From contig JAAEPW010000209.1 in the NCBI GenBank assembly GCA_024232355.1, positions 34,917 to 98,916 of the forward strand: DNA of 64,000 bases. Reading direction: 5' to 3'. The position numbers and the translations under genes were made by a program. Each line of letters opens with the position of its first letter. The first letter of the stretch is position 1. Shown here one piece after another: positions 44,925 through 53,170 of the stretch. This DNA is from Chloroflexota bacterium (lineage in GTDB: Bacteria; Chloroflexota; Anaerolineae; B4-G1). The notes under the pieces were generated by a model. It worked only from the letters and a program-made list of their open reading frames with translations, was not told the origin of the DNA and ran no database searches.

Positions 44925-44971
44925 AAAAAAATAGCCGCAAAGTCCATCCGTGCGAATGGGCTTTGCGGCTA
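44925..44971 (-). terminator. Terminator of the prx-trx-trx-fdhE operon
   Basis: 11-bp stem (TAGCCGCAAAG at 44932-44942 with its complement at 44961-44971), extended by further pairs. On the minus strand it is followed by seven T (44931-44925). Directly after the fdhE stop. Confidence 0.9.
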
Positions 44972-44985
44972 CCGGATTACAATGT

Positions 44986-45801
44986 CTAACCCAGATATCC
45001 TTCTTGCTGAGCCGCCGCGTCCATTGCCACCGTAGTGATCCGCTCGACGGGCAACAGCACTGCTCGGTTCGTTTCGCGCAAATCAATCGCCTTGAGATAA
45101 TGCTTGCACTCTTGGCAAACATAGAGCCGGTAGACGTTATCCTCGCTGGGATAGTACGCGAGCTTGGCATTAGTTGTGGTGTTGCAGAACGGACACCCCA
45201 CCCGCCGGTAGAGCCACTGACTATTGCAGCGCGAGCACATCAAACGCCGAGTACCCGCTTCGGTATCCAGGGTGCCAAAGTCAGGATTTCCGCCGCAGAC
45301 TGGGCAATATCCTCGCCTCCAATGTTCCTGGGGTACATGTGCCATCACTCGATCAGATGCCCACATCAGGTAGGACTTGAGCGCTACATCCACGGCCATC
45401 TGAGCCAGTGTTGCCTCTACCTCTTGGGGCTCTTTTTTCTTCCCCTCAACTACTTGCCCAGCCTCAAAGCGTTGTTGTGCTAGAGAAATCCATTCAGCGT
45501 CGTCGGTGGGCAGGGTCCGATCTCCTGCCTCGACATTGTATTTGATCAACTCTTGTGCAATCTCTGTGGCCAACTTGGCGAAACGCGCCGCTTCTATGGG
45601 TAATTGGGCAAAAGAGACCAACGGTAATCCCTGGACCAAACGTGACTGTAGCGCTTCCTCGTCTGCCATCTCTAACGTGGCTGTGATTTCCTCTTGCGCC
45701 TCATTTTGCAATTCTAGCAATGTTCTATTGAGTTCATAATAAGGGGCCAGATCAGGTTCCTGTCGCGCGGCCTCGGCTAGCGCCTCTGATACATTTTGCA
45801 C
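44986..45801 (-). CDS. fdhE: Formate dehydrogenase accessory protein FdhE
   Basis: 271 residues, GTG start with AAGGAGATATAAA upstream. FdhE is a zinc/iron-binding assembly factor needed for active membrane-bound formate dehydrogenase. Four CxxC pairs typical of the family are present in the C-terminal half: GYCPVCGGNPDFG, LMCSRCNSQW, GCPFCNTT and VCQECKHYL. The N-terminal half is helical (DLAPYYELNRTLLELQ). It is the last gene of an operon that begins with three selenocysteine redoxins, 21 bases after the second thioredoxin. The formate dehydrogenase it would serve is 1.7 kb upstream on the same strand. fdhD was not seen. Confidence 0.9.
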   Translation of the reverse strand: MQNVSEALAEAARQEPDLAPYYELNRTLLELQNEAQEEITATLEMADEEALQSRLVQGLPLVSFAQLPIEAARFAKLATEIAQELIKYNVEAGDRTLPTDDAEWISLAQQRFEAGQVVEGKKKEPQEVEATLAQMAVDVALKSYLMWASDRVMAHVPQEHWRRGYCPVCGGNPDFGTLDTEAGTRRLMCSRCNSQWLYRRVGCPFCNTTTNAKLAYYPSEDNVYRLYVCQECKHYLKAIDLRETNRAVLLPVERITTVAMDAAAQQEGYLG

Positions 45802-45822
45802 TTTATATCTCCTTGTACTGTT

Positions 45823-46218
45823 TTAATCTAAATTCGTTGTTGCGTTCCCTGCCATCCAGTCTTTAACTGCCTGTTCGAGCATCAACTGCGACTCGGCCCC
45901 ACGCAGCACATTTACTTGATTCCCCTCGCTATCCAGCAACAGGATGGTGGGAGCGCCCATCACACCATGTTCTCGGGCGAGTTTTTTACCATTCCCTCGA
46001 TCGATATCCACGTAAACCACATTGAGTTGCCCTCTGTAGCTGCGCCTGATCCCATCCACGATGGGAGTTACTTTTTTGCAAACCACTCAGAGGTCAGCGC
46101 GAAAGTACATCAGCGTTGGACGGCTTTTCATAGAATCAGCATAAACCACGCGAGCCACCACCGTCACCAACACTACCAGCAGTAAAGCAGCAATGGTCAG
46201 AACGTACTTTTTCTTCAT
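45823..46218 (-). CDS. Membrane-anchored thioredoxin-like selenoprotein (U-V-V-C)
   Basis: 131 residues if the in-frame TGA at 46087-46089 (codon 44) is read as selenocysteine. Start ATG 46218. Without readthrough the gene splits into a 43-residue leader and an 87-residue fragment lacking the first catalytic residue. Residues 1-27 are a hydrophobic anchor or signal. The fold reads PTLMYFRADL-U-VVCKKVTPIVDG, then VVYVDIDRGNGKKLAREHGVMGAPTILLLD with the cis-Pro of thioredoxins (GAPT). The TGA replaces the first Cys of CxxC. A 6-bp hairpin lies 21 bases downstream of the TGA. Six bases after the preceding paralog, 21 before fdhE. Confidence 0.88.
46051..46065 (-). promoter_or_regulatory. Candidate bacterial SECIS hairpin of the U-VVC thioredoxin
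   Basis: Minus strand CCCATC-GTG-GATGGG, a 6-bp stem with a 3-base loop beginning with G, starting 21 bases after the TGA so that the loop begins 27 bases after it. The placement is identical in the neighbouring thioredoxin gene. Confidence 0.65.
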
Positions 46219-46224
46219 ATAAAT

Positions 46225-46608
46225 CTACTCTTCCAGCGTCCACTCGATCTCTTGTGCCAGCACTTGAAATTGTTGCGCCCCTGATATTCGACGGGTCTCT
46301 AGGTTAGTGCTGTCAAAGAAAACATAGTTCGGCTGACCGATGATGCCCACCTCGCGGGCCATTTCCTCGCCACTCCGTTTGGTGACGTCGATGCGTACAA
46401 AGTTAAACTCGTCTCCGTAGGTTTCTTCAAGCCTATCCACGATAGGTTCCATTCCCTGGCAAATCGGTCAGGTGGGAGAGAAAAAATAGACTATGCCGGG
46501 GCCATCCGTCATCGCTTGCTGAGGCCTAGTCTGGGCAAAGATTGCCACACCGGCGACGATAACTGCCAGTACCAACACGCCAACTACAACTAGTGTTTTT
46601 CTAGACAT
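46225..46608 (-). CDS. Membrane-anchored thioredoxin-like selenoprotein (U-P-I-C)
   Basis: 127 residues, ATG at 46608 with AGGAGGT upstream. The in-frame TGA at 46468-46470 is codon 47. An N-terminal anchor (residues 6-26) is followed by GIVYFFSPT-U-PICQGMEPIVDRLEE, then FVRIDVTKRSGEEMAREVGIIGQPNYVFFD with cis-Pro (GQPN). The Sec takes the place of the first Cys in a CPIC-type active site. A caller without Sec support reports only the last 75 residues. About one third identical to the neighbouring U-VVC protein, so likely an old tandem duplication. Probably faces outside the membrane and acts as a disulfide reductase or as partner of the peroxiredoxin. Confidence 0.88.
46432..46446 (-). promoter_or_regulatory. 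Candidate bacterial SECIS hairpin of the U-PIC thioredoxin
   Basis: Minus strand CCTATC-GTG-GATAGG, starting 21 bases after the TGA. Compared with the other thioredoxin hairpin one C-G pair is replaced by U-A, a compensatory change. Confidence 0.65.
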
Positions 46609-46636
46609 GTTACCTCCTGCATCTCGTGATCAACGA

Positions 46637-47212
46637 TTACTCGAGCGCCTCCAATATATGAAAAAGCTCTCCATTTACAGGCTGCGAGTTGAATGCATGG
46701 ATGTCAATGTAACGAATGATGCCCTGCTTGTCGATGATAAAGATAGCCCGTTCGGTCATACCGTGTTCGCGTAGGACGCCATAGGATTGAGATATTTGTC
46801 CGTGCGGCCAATAGTCGCTCAACACGGGGACGCCCTCCACTCCCAATGACTCGACCCATGCCGCGTTCGAGTCTACACTATCTACCGTTACACCCAGAAC
46901 CTGGGTATCTACTGCCTCCAAGCGTGCCAGATCGGCTTCGTAGGCAGGCAACTGCTCGGATCATATCGGGGTAAAAGCGCCGGGCAAAAAAGTGAGAACG
47001 ATGTTCTTCTCTCCCACATAGTTTCTCAACTCGATGGTGCGCCCGGTGTGGTCGCGCAGTCGAAAGTCTGGGGCTCTATCGCCCACTTTTAGCTCGGCAT
47101 TACGAACCTGACCCGCCTTGCCAACACCAAACAGTGTCGCGCCAACATATCCCAGTACCAACCCAAGAATGAGCGTAATCACAGCAATAACGTACACTGT
47201 TGTTTTGTTCAT
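46637..47212 (-). CDS. Membrane-anchored peroxiredoxin selenoprotein (peroxidatic Sec)
   Basis: 191 residues from the ATG at 47212 with GGAGAG upstream; TGA at 46961-46963 is codon 84. N-terminal hydrophobic anchor (about residues 5-30). Peroxiredoxin features: VGDRAPDFRLRDHTG, LTFLPGAFTPI-U-SEQLPAYEADLARLE and LGVTVDSVDSNAAWVESLGV, then SDYWPHGQISQSYGVLREHGMTERAIFIID. In ordinary members this reads FTP-x-C-T/S-x-E, so the Sec is the peroxidatic residue. The length and pattern resemble the AhpE/Bcp-like group. No clear resolving Cys is seen, so an external reductant, perhaps the two adjacent selenothioredoxins, is likely. First gene of the operon with fdhE. Confidence 0.9.
46926..46936 (-). 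promoter_or_regulatory. Weak candidate SECIS hairpin of the peroxiredoxin
   Basis: Minus strand GCC-GATCT-GGC. Only three pairs, but the loop starts with G 27 bases after the TGA, the same distance as in the two thioredoxin genes. Confidence 0.3.
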
Positions 47213-47451
47213 ATCTCTCCTAACTATCAACAACACAACCCGTTCACGTGATGCCCCCCCCAGTTGGAGCAGCGATTTCCCAATTGTGCAGGACTGTGTG
47301 CAGTCAATCTCGATATTTCCTTATATCCTAACAACAAGCTGTGTCATGTACCGTTTCAACAAACGTGTCAAATTGACCCTCAGAAACTCTCCCACAGTTC
47401 TCGACAACTGTTGTGTCCCTCAATAACATATGACAGGAAGAGTATTTATGG

Positions 47452-47482
47452 AAGGGCAAGGGTCAATTTGACCCTTGCCCTT
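47452..47482 (-). terminator. Terminator-like palindrome after the fdhA-fdhB-nrfD operon
   Basis: 15-bp arms AAGGGCAAGGGTCAA (47452-47466) and complement (47468-47482), with essentially no spacer. Located between the nrfD-like stop at 47510 and the peroxiredoxin start, separating two minus-strand units. The remaining 240 bases of this gap show no gene; a weak -10/-35 pair (ATGACA, 16 bases, TATAAG) lies upstream of prx. Confidence 0.7.
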
Positions 47483-47509
47483 ATTCATATGCTTGACGTG
47501 AAGATGCGT

Positions 47510-48676
47510 CTAGTGCGCTTCCTCAACTGTTTCTTGGAACACGGGTAGGAGACGAGCCGCAAAGTACCAAACCAAGGCTACTCCTGCCAACACGCCGATC
47601 TGAACGGCGAACTCGATCCAAGTGGGAAAGTAGCTAGCCTCTACATAAGTAGATCCCACGGGCACCGCGCTTCCGCTGAACATGGCGTTGAACCGGTTCA
47701 AGAACAAACCTACGGTGGTGATCAGAGCTGTCCATAACAAACCAGACTTGCTCTTGCGCACGCCCTCCATTGAATAGAGGACAATGGGCACAACCGCCAT
47801 CAGGATGATCTCGATCCAGAACAGGATGCTCTTGGAATCAAAGGCGAATGCCTGCGCCATATCACCCGTAAAGAGCAAGTCACCAAAGCGCAAGATCAGG
47901 TATACGACCCAAATCCAAACAGACCCTTTACCCAGGCCCGCCAGGACGTCTGTCTCTACCTCACGACCCACGGCCTTGCTGCCGACCATCATTACCAAGA
48001 TCGTTGCCGACAGTCCCATGCCGATGGCAGAGAGATAGTACAGCAACGGCATCAACCACGACCACCACAGCGCGTGGGTCCGACCCGGCAGTGCCAGGTA
48101 CATGGTCCCCAACGTAGACTGGTGCAGTGTGGAAAGCGTGATGCCGGCGATGGTCACCGGAATGACTGCCTTGTGAAGTGTGCGCGCCAACGCGTGCCTG
48201 TTCATCTTTTCGAGGACCAGCGGCGCAATCTCCAGCGTCAACACAATCGTGTACAGGAGGATGCACCACGAGATCTCGAATAGGGGTGAGTGAATATTGG
48301 GGTAGACGATAAAACCCCAAAACCGGTCCGGGCGGCCCAGGTCGAGCAGTAGAATGACCAACACCGCCACATAGCCCAAGAACCCGGTCAAAAGTGCCGG
48401 TCGCAGCACGACCTCGTACTTTTTCAAGTTCAAGATATGCACGACTGCCGCCAAGGTGAATGCTGCGCCACCAAAAGCGATCAGGCCAAAGTCAAAGCCG
48501 AGCCACAGCCCCCAGGCGTATTGATCTGAGAGGTTTGTCGTCTCTCCCAGGCCAACGACCAGGCGGTAGATGCCTGTGACCAACCCCAGCAGGGTTAGCA
48601 CGGCCAGAATGCCCAGTACAACCGTACCTGTAGCAGACGGTTTCTTAAAAGTCGTAGTTTTCGTGTTAGCCGTCAT
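47510..48676 (-). CDS. nrfD: NrfD/HybB-like membrane subunit (quinone-linked)
   Basis: 388 residues; ATG two bases after the fdhB-like stop. Nine to ten membrane helices. Family marks: YAWGLWLGFDFGLIAFGGAAFTLAAV, LLDLGRPDRFW near a membrane edge, SPLFEISWCILLYT and LPGRTHALWWSWLMPLLY. These proteins lack heme and pass electrons between quinone and a periplasmic iron-sulfur subunit. Here it replaces the cytochrome b subunit (FdnI) of classical formate dehydrogenase-N, so the complex likely couples formate oxidation to menaquinone reduction or the reverse. Third gene of the fdh operon, followed by a hairpin. Confidence 0.88.
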   Translation of the reverse strand: MTANTKTTTFKKPSATGTVVLGILAVLTLLGLVTGIYRLVVGLGETTNLSDQYAWGLWLGFDFGLIAFGGAAFTLAAVVHILNLKKYEVVLRPALLTGFLGYVAVLVILLLDLGRPDRFWGFIVYPNIHSPLFEISWCILLYTIVLTLEIAPLVLEKMNRHALARTLHKAVIPVTIAGITLSTLHQSTLGTMYLALPGRTHALWWSWLMPLLYYLSAIGMGLSATILVMMVGSKAVGREVETDVLAGLGKGSVWIWVVYLILRFGDLLFTGDMAQAFAFDSKSILFWIEIILMAVVPIVLYSMEGVRKSKSGLLWTALITTVGLFLNRFNAMFSGSAVPVGSTYVEASYFPTWIEFAVQIGVLAGVALVWYFAARLLPVFQETVEEAH

Positions 48677-48678
48677 CT

Positions 48679-49452
48679 CTAGGCCTCCTTCTCTTTCATG
48701 CCTTCATCTCGGCGCTTGGTGAGCCAGAAAAGACCACTGAGTACGGCAGCGACGGCTGTGAGGGTCACCGGCGTTGCGTTCGTGACGATCTCACTGGCAT
48801 GCGCGATAGGTTCCTCGCCAAGTTTCGGGAATCCGATCTTGTCAAAGGGCACCGGGGAGAGGTACAGCCACGACGTGCCGCCAACCTCTTTGTCACCATA
48901 TACGTGGTTCACGTATTTGGTGGGTCGGGCCGAAATGCGGCTATACGCCTCGGTGATCAGTTCCTCTCGACTGCCAAAGGTCAGCGCGTCGGTCGGGCAG
49001 GTCTTGGCGCAGGCCGGTTCCATATCGTTAGACAGACGGTCCACGCAGAAGCGGCACTTGCGGATCAGACCCAATGGGTTGTCCCACTCAAAGCGGGGCA
49101 CGCCAAAGGGGCAGCCGTACTGGCAGTAGCGGCAACCAATGCATTTTTCGGGGTGATAGATCACCGGGCCGTCGGGCATCTTTTCCAGGGCACCGACGGT
49201 GCAGACTGCTGCACAACCAGGCTCTTCGCAGTGCATGCACTGACGCTTGGTGAAAACCCAGTTAAGTTTGCCGGCGTATTCCACCTCATCGAAGCGGATT
49301 AGGCTCCAAGTGTCGGGTGAAAAGTCCGGGGGATTGTCATAGCAACCCAGACATTGGGTTACTTCGTAGGTGTTGTCGTTCCACGACTTGCAGGCTACCT
49401 GACAAGCGCGGCATCCCGAGCAACGGACGAGATCAACGAGTACGGCTTTCAT
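48679..49452 (-). CDS. fdhB: Formate dehydrogenase iron-sulfur subunit (FdnH/HybA-like)
   Basis: 257 residues; ATGA overlap with the end of fdhA. Four cysteine clusters for 4Fe-4S centres: RCSGCRACQVACKSW, QCMHCEEPGCAAVC, KCIGCRYCQYGCPFG and KCRFCVDRLSNDMEPACAKTC. A helix near the C-terminus (TAVAAVLSGLFWL) anchors the protein, as in FdnH. It has no signal peptide, so it would be exported together with FdhA by the Tat pathway. It links the catalytic subunit to the NrfD-like membrane subunit. Confidence 0.9.
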   Translation of the reverse strand: MKAVLVDLVRCSGCRACQVACKSWNDNTYEVTQCLGCYDNPPDFSPDTWSLIRFDEVEYAGKLNWVFTKRQCMHCEEPGCAAVCTVGALEKMPDGPVIYHPEKCIGCRYCQYGCPFGVPRFEWDNPLGLIRKCRFCVDRLSNDMEPACAKTCPTDALTFGSREELITEAYSRISARPTKYVNHVYGDKEVGGTSWLYLSPVPFDKIGFPKLGEEPIAHASEIVTNATPVTLTAVAAVLSGLFWLTKRRDEGMKEKEA

Positions 49453-52400
49453 TGCGCACCCCCTTTCTCAACTTTGACCAGGAACGCCTTGTACTCTGGG
49501 ATCATTGTGTTGGCGTCGCCCACGTGGGGGCTGAGGTCATTGGCTGTATCTCCTGTACTGAAACCGGTGAATCCCCAGTGCCAGGGAAGACCAACCTGGT
49601 GCACAGTCTTGCCGTTTAACTGGAACGGTTTGAACCGCTTGGTGACGACGGCCACGGCCGAGATCTTGCCTCGGATCGATTCGACAGTAACCGGCTCCCC
49701 AGTAACGATGCCCTTCTCCTCCGCCAGTTCCTCACTCATCTCGATGAACATCTGAGGCATCAACTCTGCCAGCCAGGGCAAGTTGCGCGTCATCTGCCCC
49801 GCCTGCCAGTGTTCGGTCACCCGGTAGGTGGTGCAGACGATGGGGAACTCGTTGCGGTCGCCGATCTCATCCGGCCGCCAGATCTTGATGGCCGGGTTAT
49901 GCTGCGTGTCAGACAACGGATTGTCAATGGGACTCTCCAGCGGCTCATAGTGCTCGGGGAACGGTCCGTCGGTCCGGCCTGGCCCAAAGATGCGGGCAAA
50001 GCCCTGGGGCTTCATGATGAACGGATAGCGCGTGCCATCCATAGTCATTGGTGCCCAACCGCCGTCGGGTACGTCTCCCTCCCACTTGGTTTCCGGCCCG
50101 GTCCAGCGGATGACAAAGTCCTCCGAGTCCCACGGCCTGCCGTTCAGGTCTACCGAGGCGCGGTTGTAGATGATGCGCCGGTTGACCGGCCAGCACCAAG
50201 ACCACTTGGAGTAGAGGCCGATCTTGGCGGGGTGATAGTCGACGTTGTCGCGCCACTTTTGCCGGTTCTTTTCTCCGGCGTTCACACCCTCGCCCTCGAT
50301 CTCGGTGTACGACTGCGTGTACAGCCAGTTGGAGGAAGATGTGGAACCATCGGCCTTTAGGTGGCCGAAGGAGGCCATCAGTTGGCCTTCGGTGTACTTG
50401 TCTTCGATGTCGGCCTCGGCCCAGCCGTTGATCTCGCGGGAGACCAGGTCTGTCAGGCTGTCAGCGCCACGCGGGAGCGGGCTCGCGTCGTACCAGCCCT
50501 TCCAGCGCAGTTTGGTGACGGCGTCGGCTACCGGTCCGCCTTCTTCTTCGTACAAGCCGATTACTTCGTCCATCAATTCGTGAACGATTTCCAGATCGCC
50601 CTTGGCGTCTTCGGGCGGTTCCAGCGCCTTGTAGCGCCACTGGCTCCAACGCCCACTGTTGACGACACTGCCTTCCTTCTCAAAGAAAGCGGCAGCGGGC
50701 AATAGATATACCTCTGTATTGATGTCTGACGAGTTCACGCCAGGCTCTTTCCAAAAGGCACTGGTCTCGGTTTCCCACAGGTCTACGCATACTAACCAAT
50801 CTAGCTTGGCGAGCGCCCGTCGCTCAGTTTTCGCGTTGGGGCCACCTACAGCCGGATTCTGTCCCCAGCAGAACAGTCCTTTGATGATTTCCGCATCCAT
50901 CGCCTCAAAGAGCGCGATGTGGGAATAGTTGGTGCCCGGATTGAGCTTGGGCAGCCACTCGTAGCCAAAGTCGTTGTCCGCAGTGGCGTTGTCACCATAC
51001 CAGCTCTTGAGCAGGCTGACGTAATACTTGGGATAGTTCAACCACCAGGACGCACTCTTTGGATCAGATGTTGCAAAGCCAGCCAGTTTGGCGTCCAGGT
51101 GATCCTGCAGCATCGGTTGAGCCGCGTTGGGGGGAGCCAGGTAGCCGGGCAGGATGTGCCACAGCAGACAGTGGTCGGTGGACCCCTGCACGTTCGACTC
51201 GCCTCGCAGCGCGTTGATGCCGCCGCCCGCTACGCCGACGTTGCCCAGCAGGAGCTGGAGGATGGCGTAGGCGCGGATGTTTTGCGTGCCGTGGGTGTGC
51301 TGCGTGGTGCCCATGGCGTACATGATGGTGCCGCTCTTGCCGATGCCACCGGTCCGAGCATAGGTCTCGCAGATCTTGCGATAGACCGTCCGGTCTGTTC
51401 CGGTGGTGTTGCAGACGGTTTCGGCGTCGTACCGCTCGAACTGCTTTTTGAGCAGTTGGAAGACACAATTGGGGTCTTGCAGCGTCTTGTCTTTGAGCGG
51501 GATGCCGTCCGCGTCCGTTTGCCACTTCCAGGTGGACTTGTCATACTTGCCGTATTGGCTGCCTGCAACAGTCTCTTTGGCCTCAAAGCCAGAGAACTTG
51601 CCGTCGTTTTCGGCGGCAAGCTTGAACTCGGGCTCGATCAAAAAGGCCGCGTTCGTGTATTCGGCGACATAGGTCATGTTGTATCTGCCAGGGTTGGCAT
51701 CCATGTCGTCGAGCACCCACTTGATCATTCCGCCAACGAATGCGATGTCCGTACCAGATCGCATATGGGCGAAAATATCGGCCTTGGCCGACGAGCGGGT
51801 GAAACGGGGGTCTACGCTGATTAGTTTGGCCCCATTATTTTCGATGGCCTTGGTGACCCACTTGAAAGAAATTGGATGATTTTCGGCAGCATTGCTGCCG
51901 ATGATGATGATACAATCACTGTTCTGAAGGTCACACCAGTGATTGGTCATTGCTCCTCTACCGAACGACTCTGCCAGAGCCGCAACAGTAGCAGAGTGTC
52001 ATATACGAGCCTGGTGTTCGATATACACCAGGCCGAGGGACCGCATCGCCTTGACGATCAGCGAGCATTCCTCATTGTCCAGCGCTGCCCCACCCAAACT
52101 GGCGATGGCTTCCAACCGGTTGACGGTACGGCCTTCACCATCGGCTTCGATGAGGTACTGGTCACGGGTATCTTTGATGTGTCTAGCGATCTGCCCATAA
52201 GCTTCGCTCCAAGTGATTTCTTCCCACTCGGAGGAACCGGCGGCGCGGTGCTTGACCTTTTGCAAACGATGGGGGTTGAGTTCACCGTCCACCGTGTTGA
52301 GCTGGGCCATCGCCATGCCCTTGCTGCACAGGGATCCTTGGTTGATGGGATGATCGGGGTCGCCTTCCAAGTTGATTACCCGTCCACCCTCGGCGGCGAC

Positions 52401-52571
52401 GATTGCTCCACAGCCTACTGCGCAAAAGCAGCAAATAGTCTGAGTCTCGCCAACTGCCTTGTGCAGTGGGAATCCGGCGGCTAGAGCCGCTTGGGAGATA
52501 CCGCTGGGAAGCATTAGACCTCCAGCGGTGGCTCCGGTGAGTTTTAAAAATTCTCTTCGGCTGAGTTTCAT
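49449..52571 (-). CDS. fdhA: Formate dehydrogenase catalytic subunit, selenocysteine-containing, Tat-exported
   Basis: 1040 residues from the ATG at 52571 (AAGGAGGT upstream), reading the TGA at 51999-52001 as Sec191. Twin-arginine signal SRREFLKLTG (R5-R6). The N-terminal 4Fe-4S site is C47-x2-C50-x3-C54...C82 followed by SKG. The active site reads YIEHQARI-U-HSATVAALAESFGRGAMTNHW, matching the V-U-H-G/S-x-x-V-A segment of FdnG/FdhF. Mo/W-bis-MGD binding parts follow (IIIIGSNAAENHP, GVAGGGINALRGESNVQG) and a C-terminal domain with LPWHWGFTGFSTGDTANDLSPHVGD. Without Sec decoding it appears as two ORFs of 190 and 833 residues. Catalyses formate/CO2 interconversion on the outer face of the membrane. 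Confidence 0.95.
51969..51996 (-). promoter_or_regulatory. Candidate SECIS element of fdhA
   Basis: Beginning two bases after the TGA, CTCTGC (51996-51991) pairs with GCAGAG (51974-51969). An alternative inner mini-hairpin CTGTTG/TGGCAG (51988-51971) with loop CGGCTC sits 16 bases after the TGA and resembles the E. coli fdhF element in position. Both cannot form fully together. Confidence 0.6.
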
Positions 52572-52717
52572 ATCTCAGCAACCTCCTTGTCTTTTTTAAT
52601 GTCTTGCCAAAAACAATGTATAAAACACAGTAAATTTCAGATTGCCAGCACCACCCCCTTTTTTCACACGATCAATCCACTTGGGTTTAATCCAACAACG
52701 CGATAAGACCAGTGCCC

Positions 52718-52759
52718 AAAAAAACACCCTATCCAATTTTTGTTATGGATAGGGTGTTT
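52718..52759 (-). terminator. Terminator-like hairpin upstream of fdhA
   Basis: 14-bp perfect stem AAACACCCTATCCA (52722-52735) with complement at 52746-52759 and a 10-base loop. On the minus strand it ends in seven T. No minus-strand gene lies to its right, so it is either an attenuator in the fdhA leader or stops antisense transcription from the hyp region. It starts about 150 bases before the fdhA ATG. Confidence 0.65.
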
Positions 52760-53081
52760 ACCACGTGATTGATTTATGCTCACATATACCGTTCTCGCGG
52801 CAAATAGTCGAAAACCAGTACATCTCATCCCAAATTTTAGTCATGTATCTATGTAGAAACATACTTGGGAAACCTATAGCAAACCATCCTTCTATAGGAC
52901 GTGTGAACAGTAATTTGCAAAATCCGAGTACACATTCAACTTGCAGATTGCACTATTATATAGTTCTTCACAAAGTGTGTCAATGTAAGGTTCATCCCGA
53001 TGTGTTATGCAGAATGTCAGGTTTTATCGCAGTCATTTGACACAAAAACAGTCTCTGCTGGAGCATACTCGTTTCCGTCGT
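52760..53081. other. Intergenic stretch with no recognisable gene
   Basis: AT-rich compared with the flanking genes. A 91-codon plus-strand frame exists but has no ribosome binding site, no family likeness and poor codon character. No tRNA cloverleaf, including tRNA-Sec, could be fitted. Confidence 0.5.
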
Positions 53082-53110
53082 TTGTACATTGAGGTTGGTT
53101 CAGGTATAAT
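53082..53110 (+). promoter_or_regulatory. Sigma-70 promoter of hypABC
   Basis: TTGTAC (53082-53087), 17 bases, perfect TATAAT (53105-53110), about 60 bases before the hypA ATG. Confidence 0.75.
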
Positions 53111-53170
53111 GGCGGCAGTTCATTAACCCACGCCGAGGTTCCATTCAAGGCTGGGGATAGGCGTATATCA

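Noticed and set aside
45823..46951. Three short ORFs (45823-46086, 46225-46452, 46637-46951) as independent small redoxin genes
   Set aside because: Each starts right after an in-frame TGA, lacks a ribosome binding site and lacks the first catalytic residue; the upstream half in the same frame completes the protein.
47368..47480. Shared GTCAAATTGAC motif as an operator upstream of prx
   Set aside because: One copy is part of the terminator palindrome; two short matches are not enough to claim a regulator site.
51999..52001. Nonsense mutation or pseudogene in formate dehydrogenase
   Set aside because: The TGA sits exactly at the known selenocysteine site, and the frame continues intact on both sides with conserved sequence.
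52960..53010. Possible tRNA (a GGTTCATCCC stretch resembling a T-loop)
   Set aside because: No acceptor, D or anticodon stem could be fitted on either strand.
52765..53040. 91-codon plus-strand ORF
   Set aside because: No ribosome binding site, no family resemblance, Cys/His/Ile-rich random-looking composition; lies in an intergenic region.
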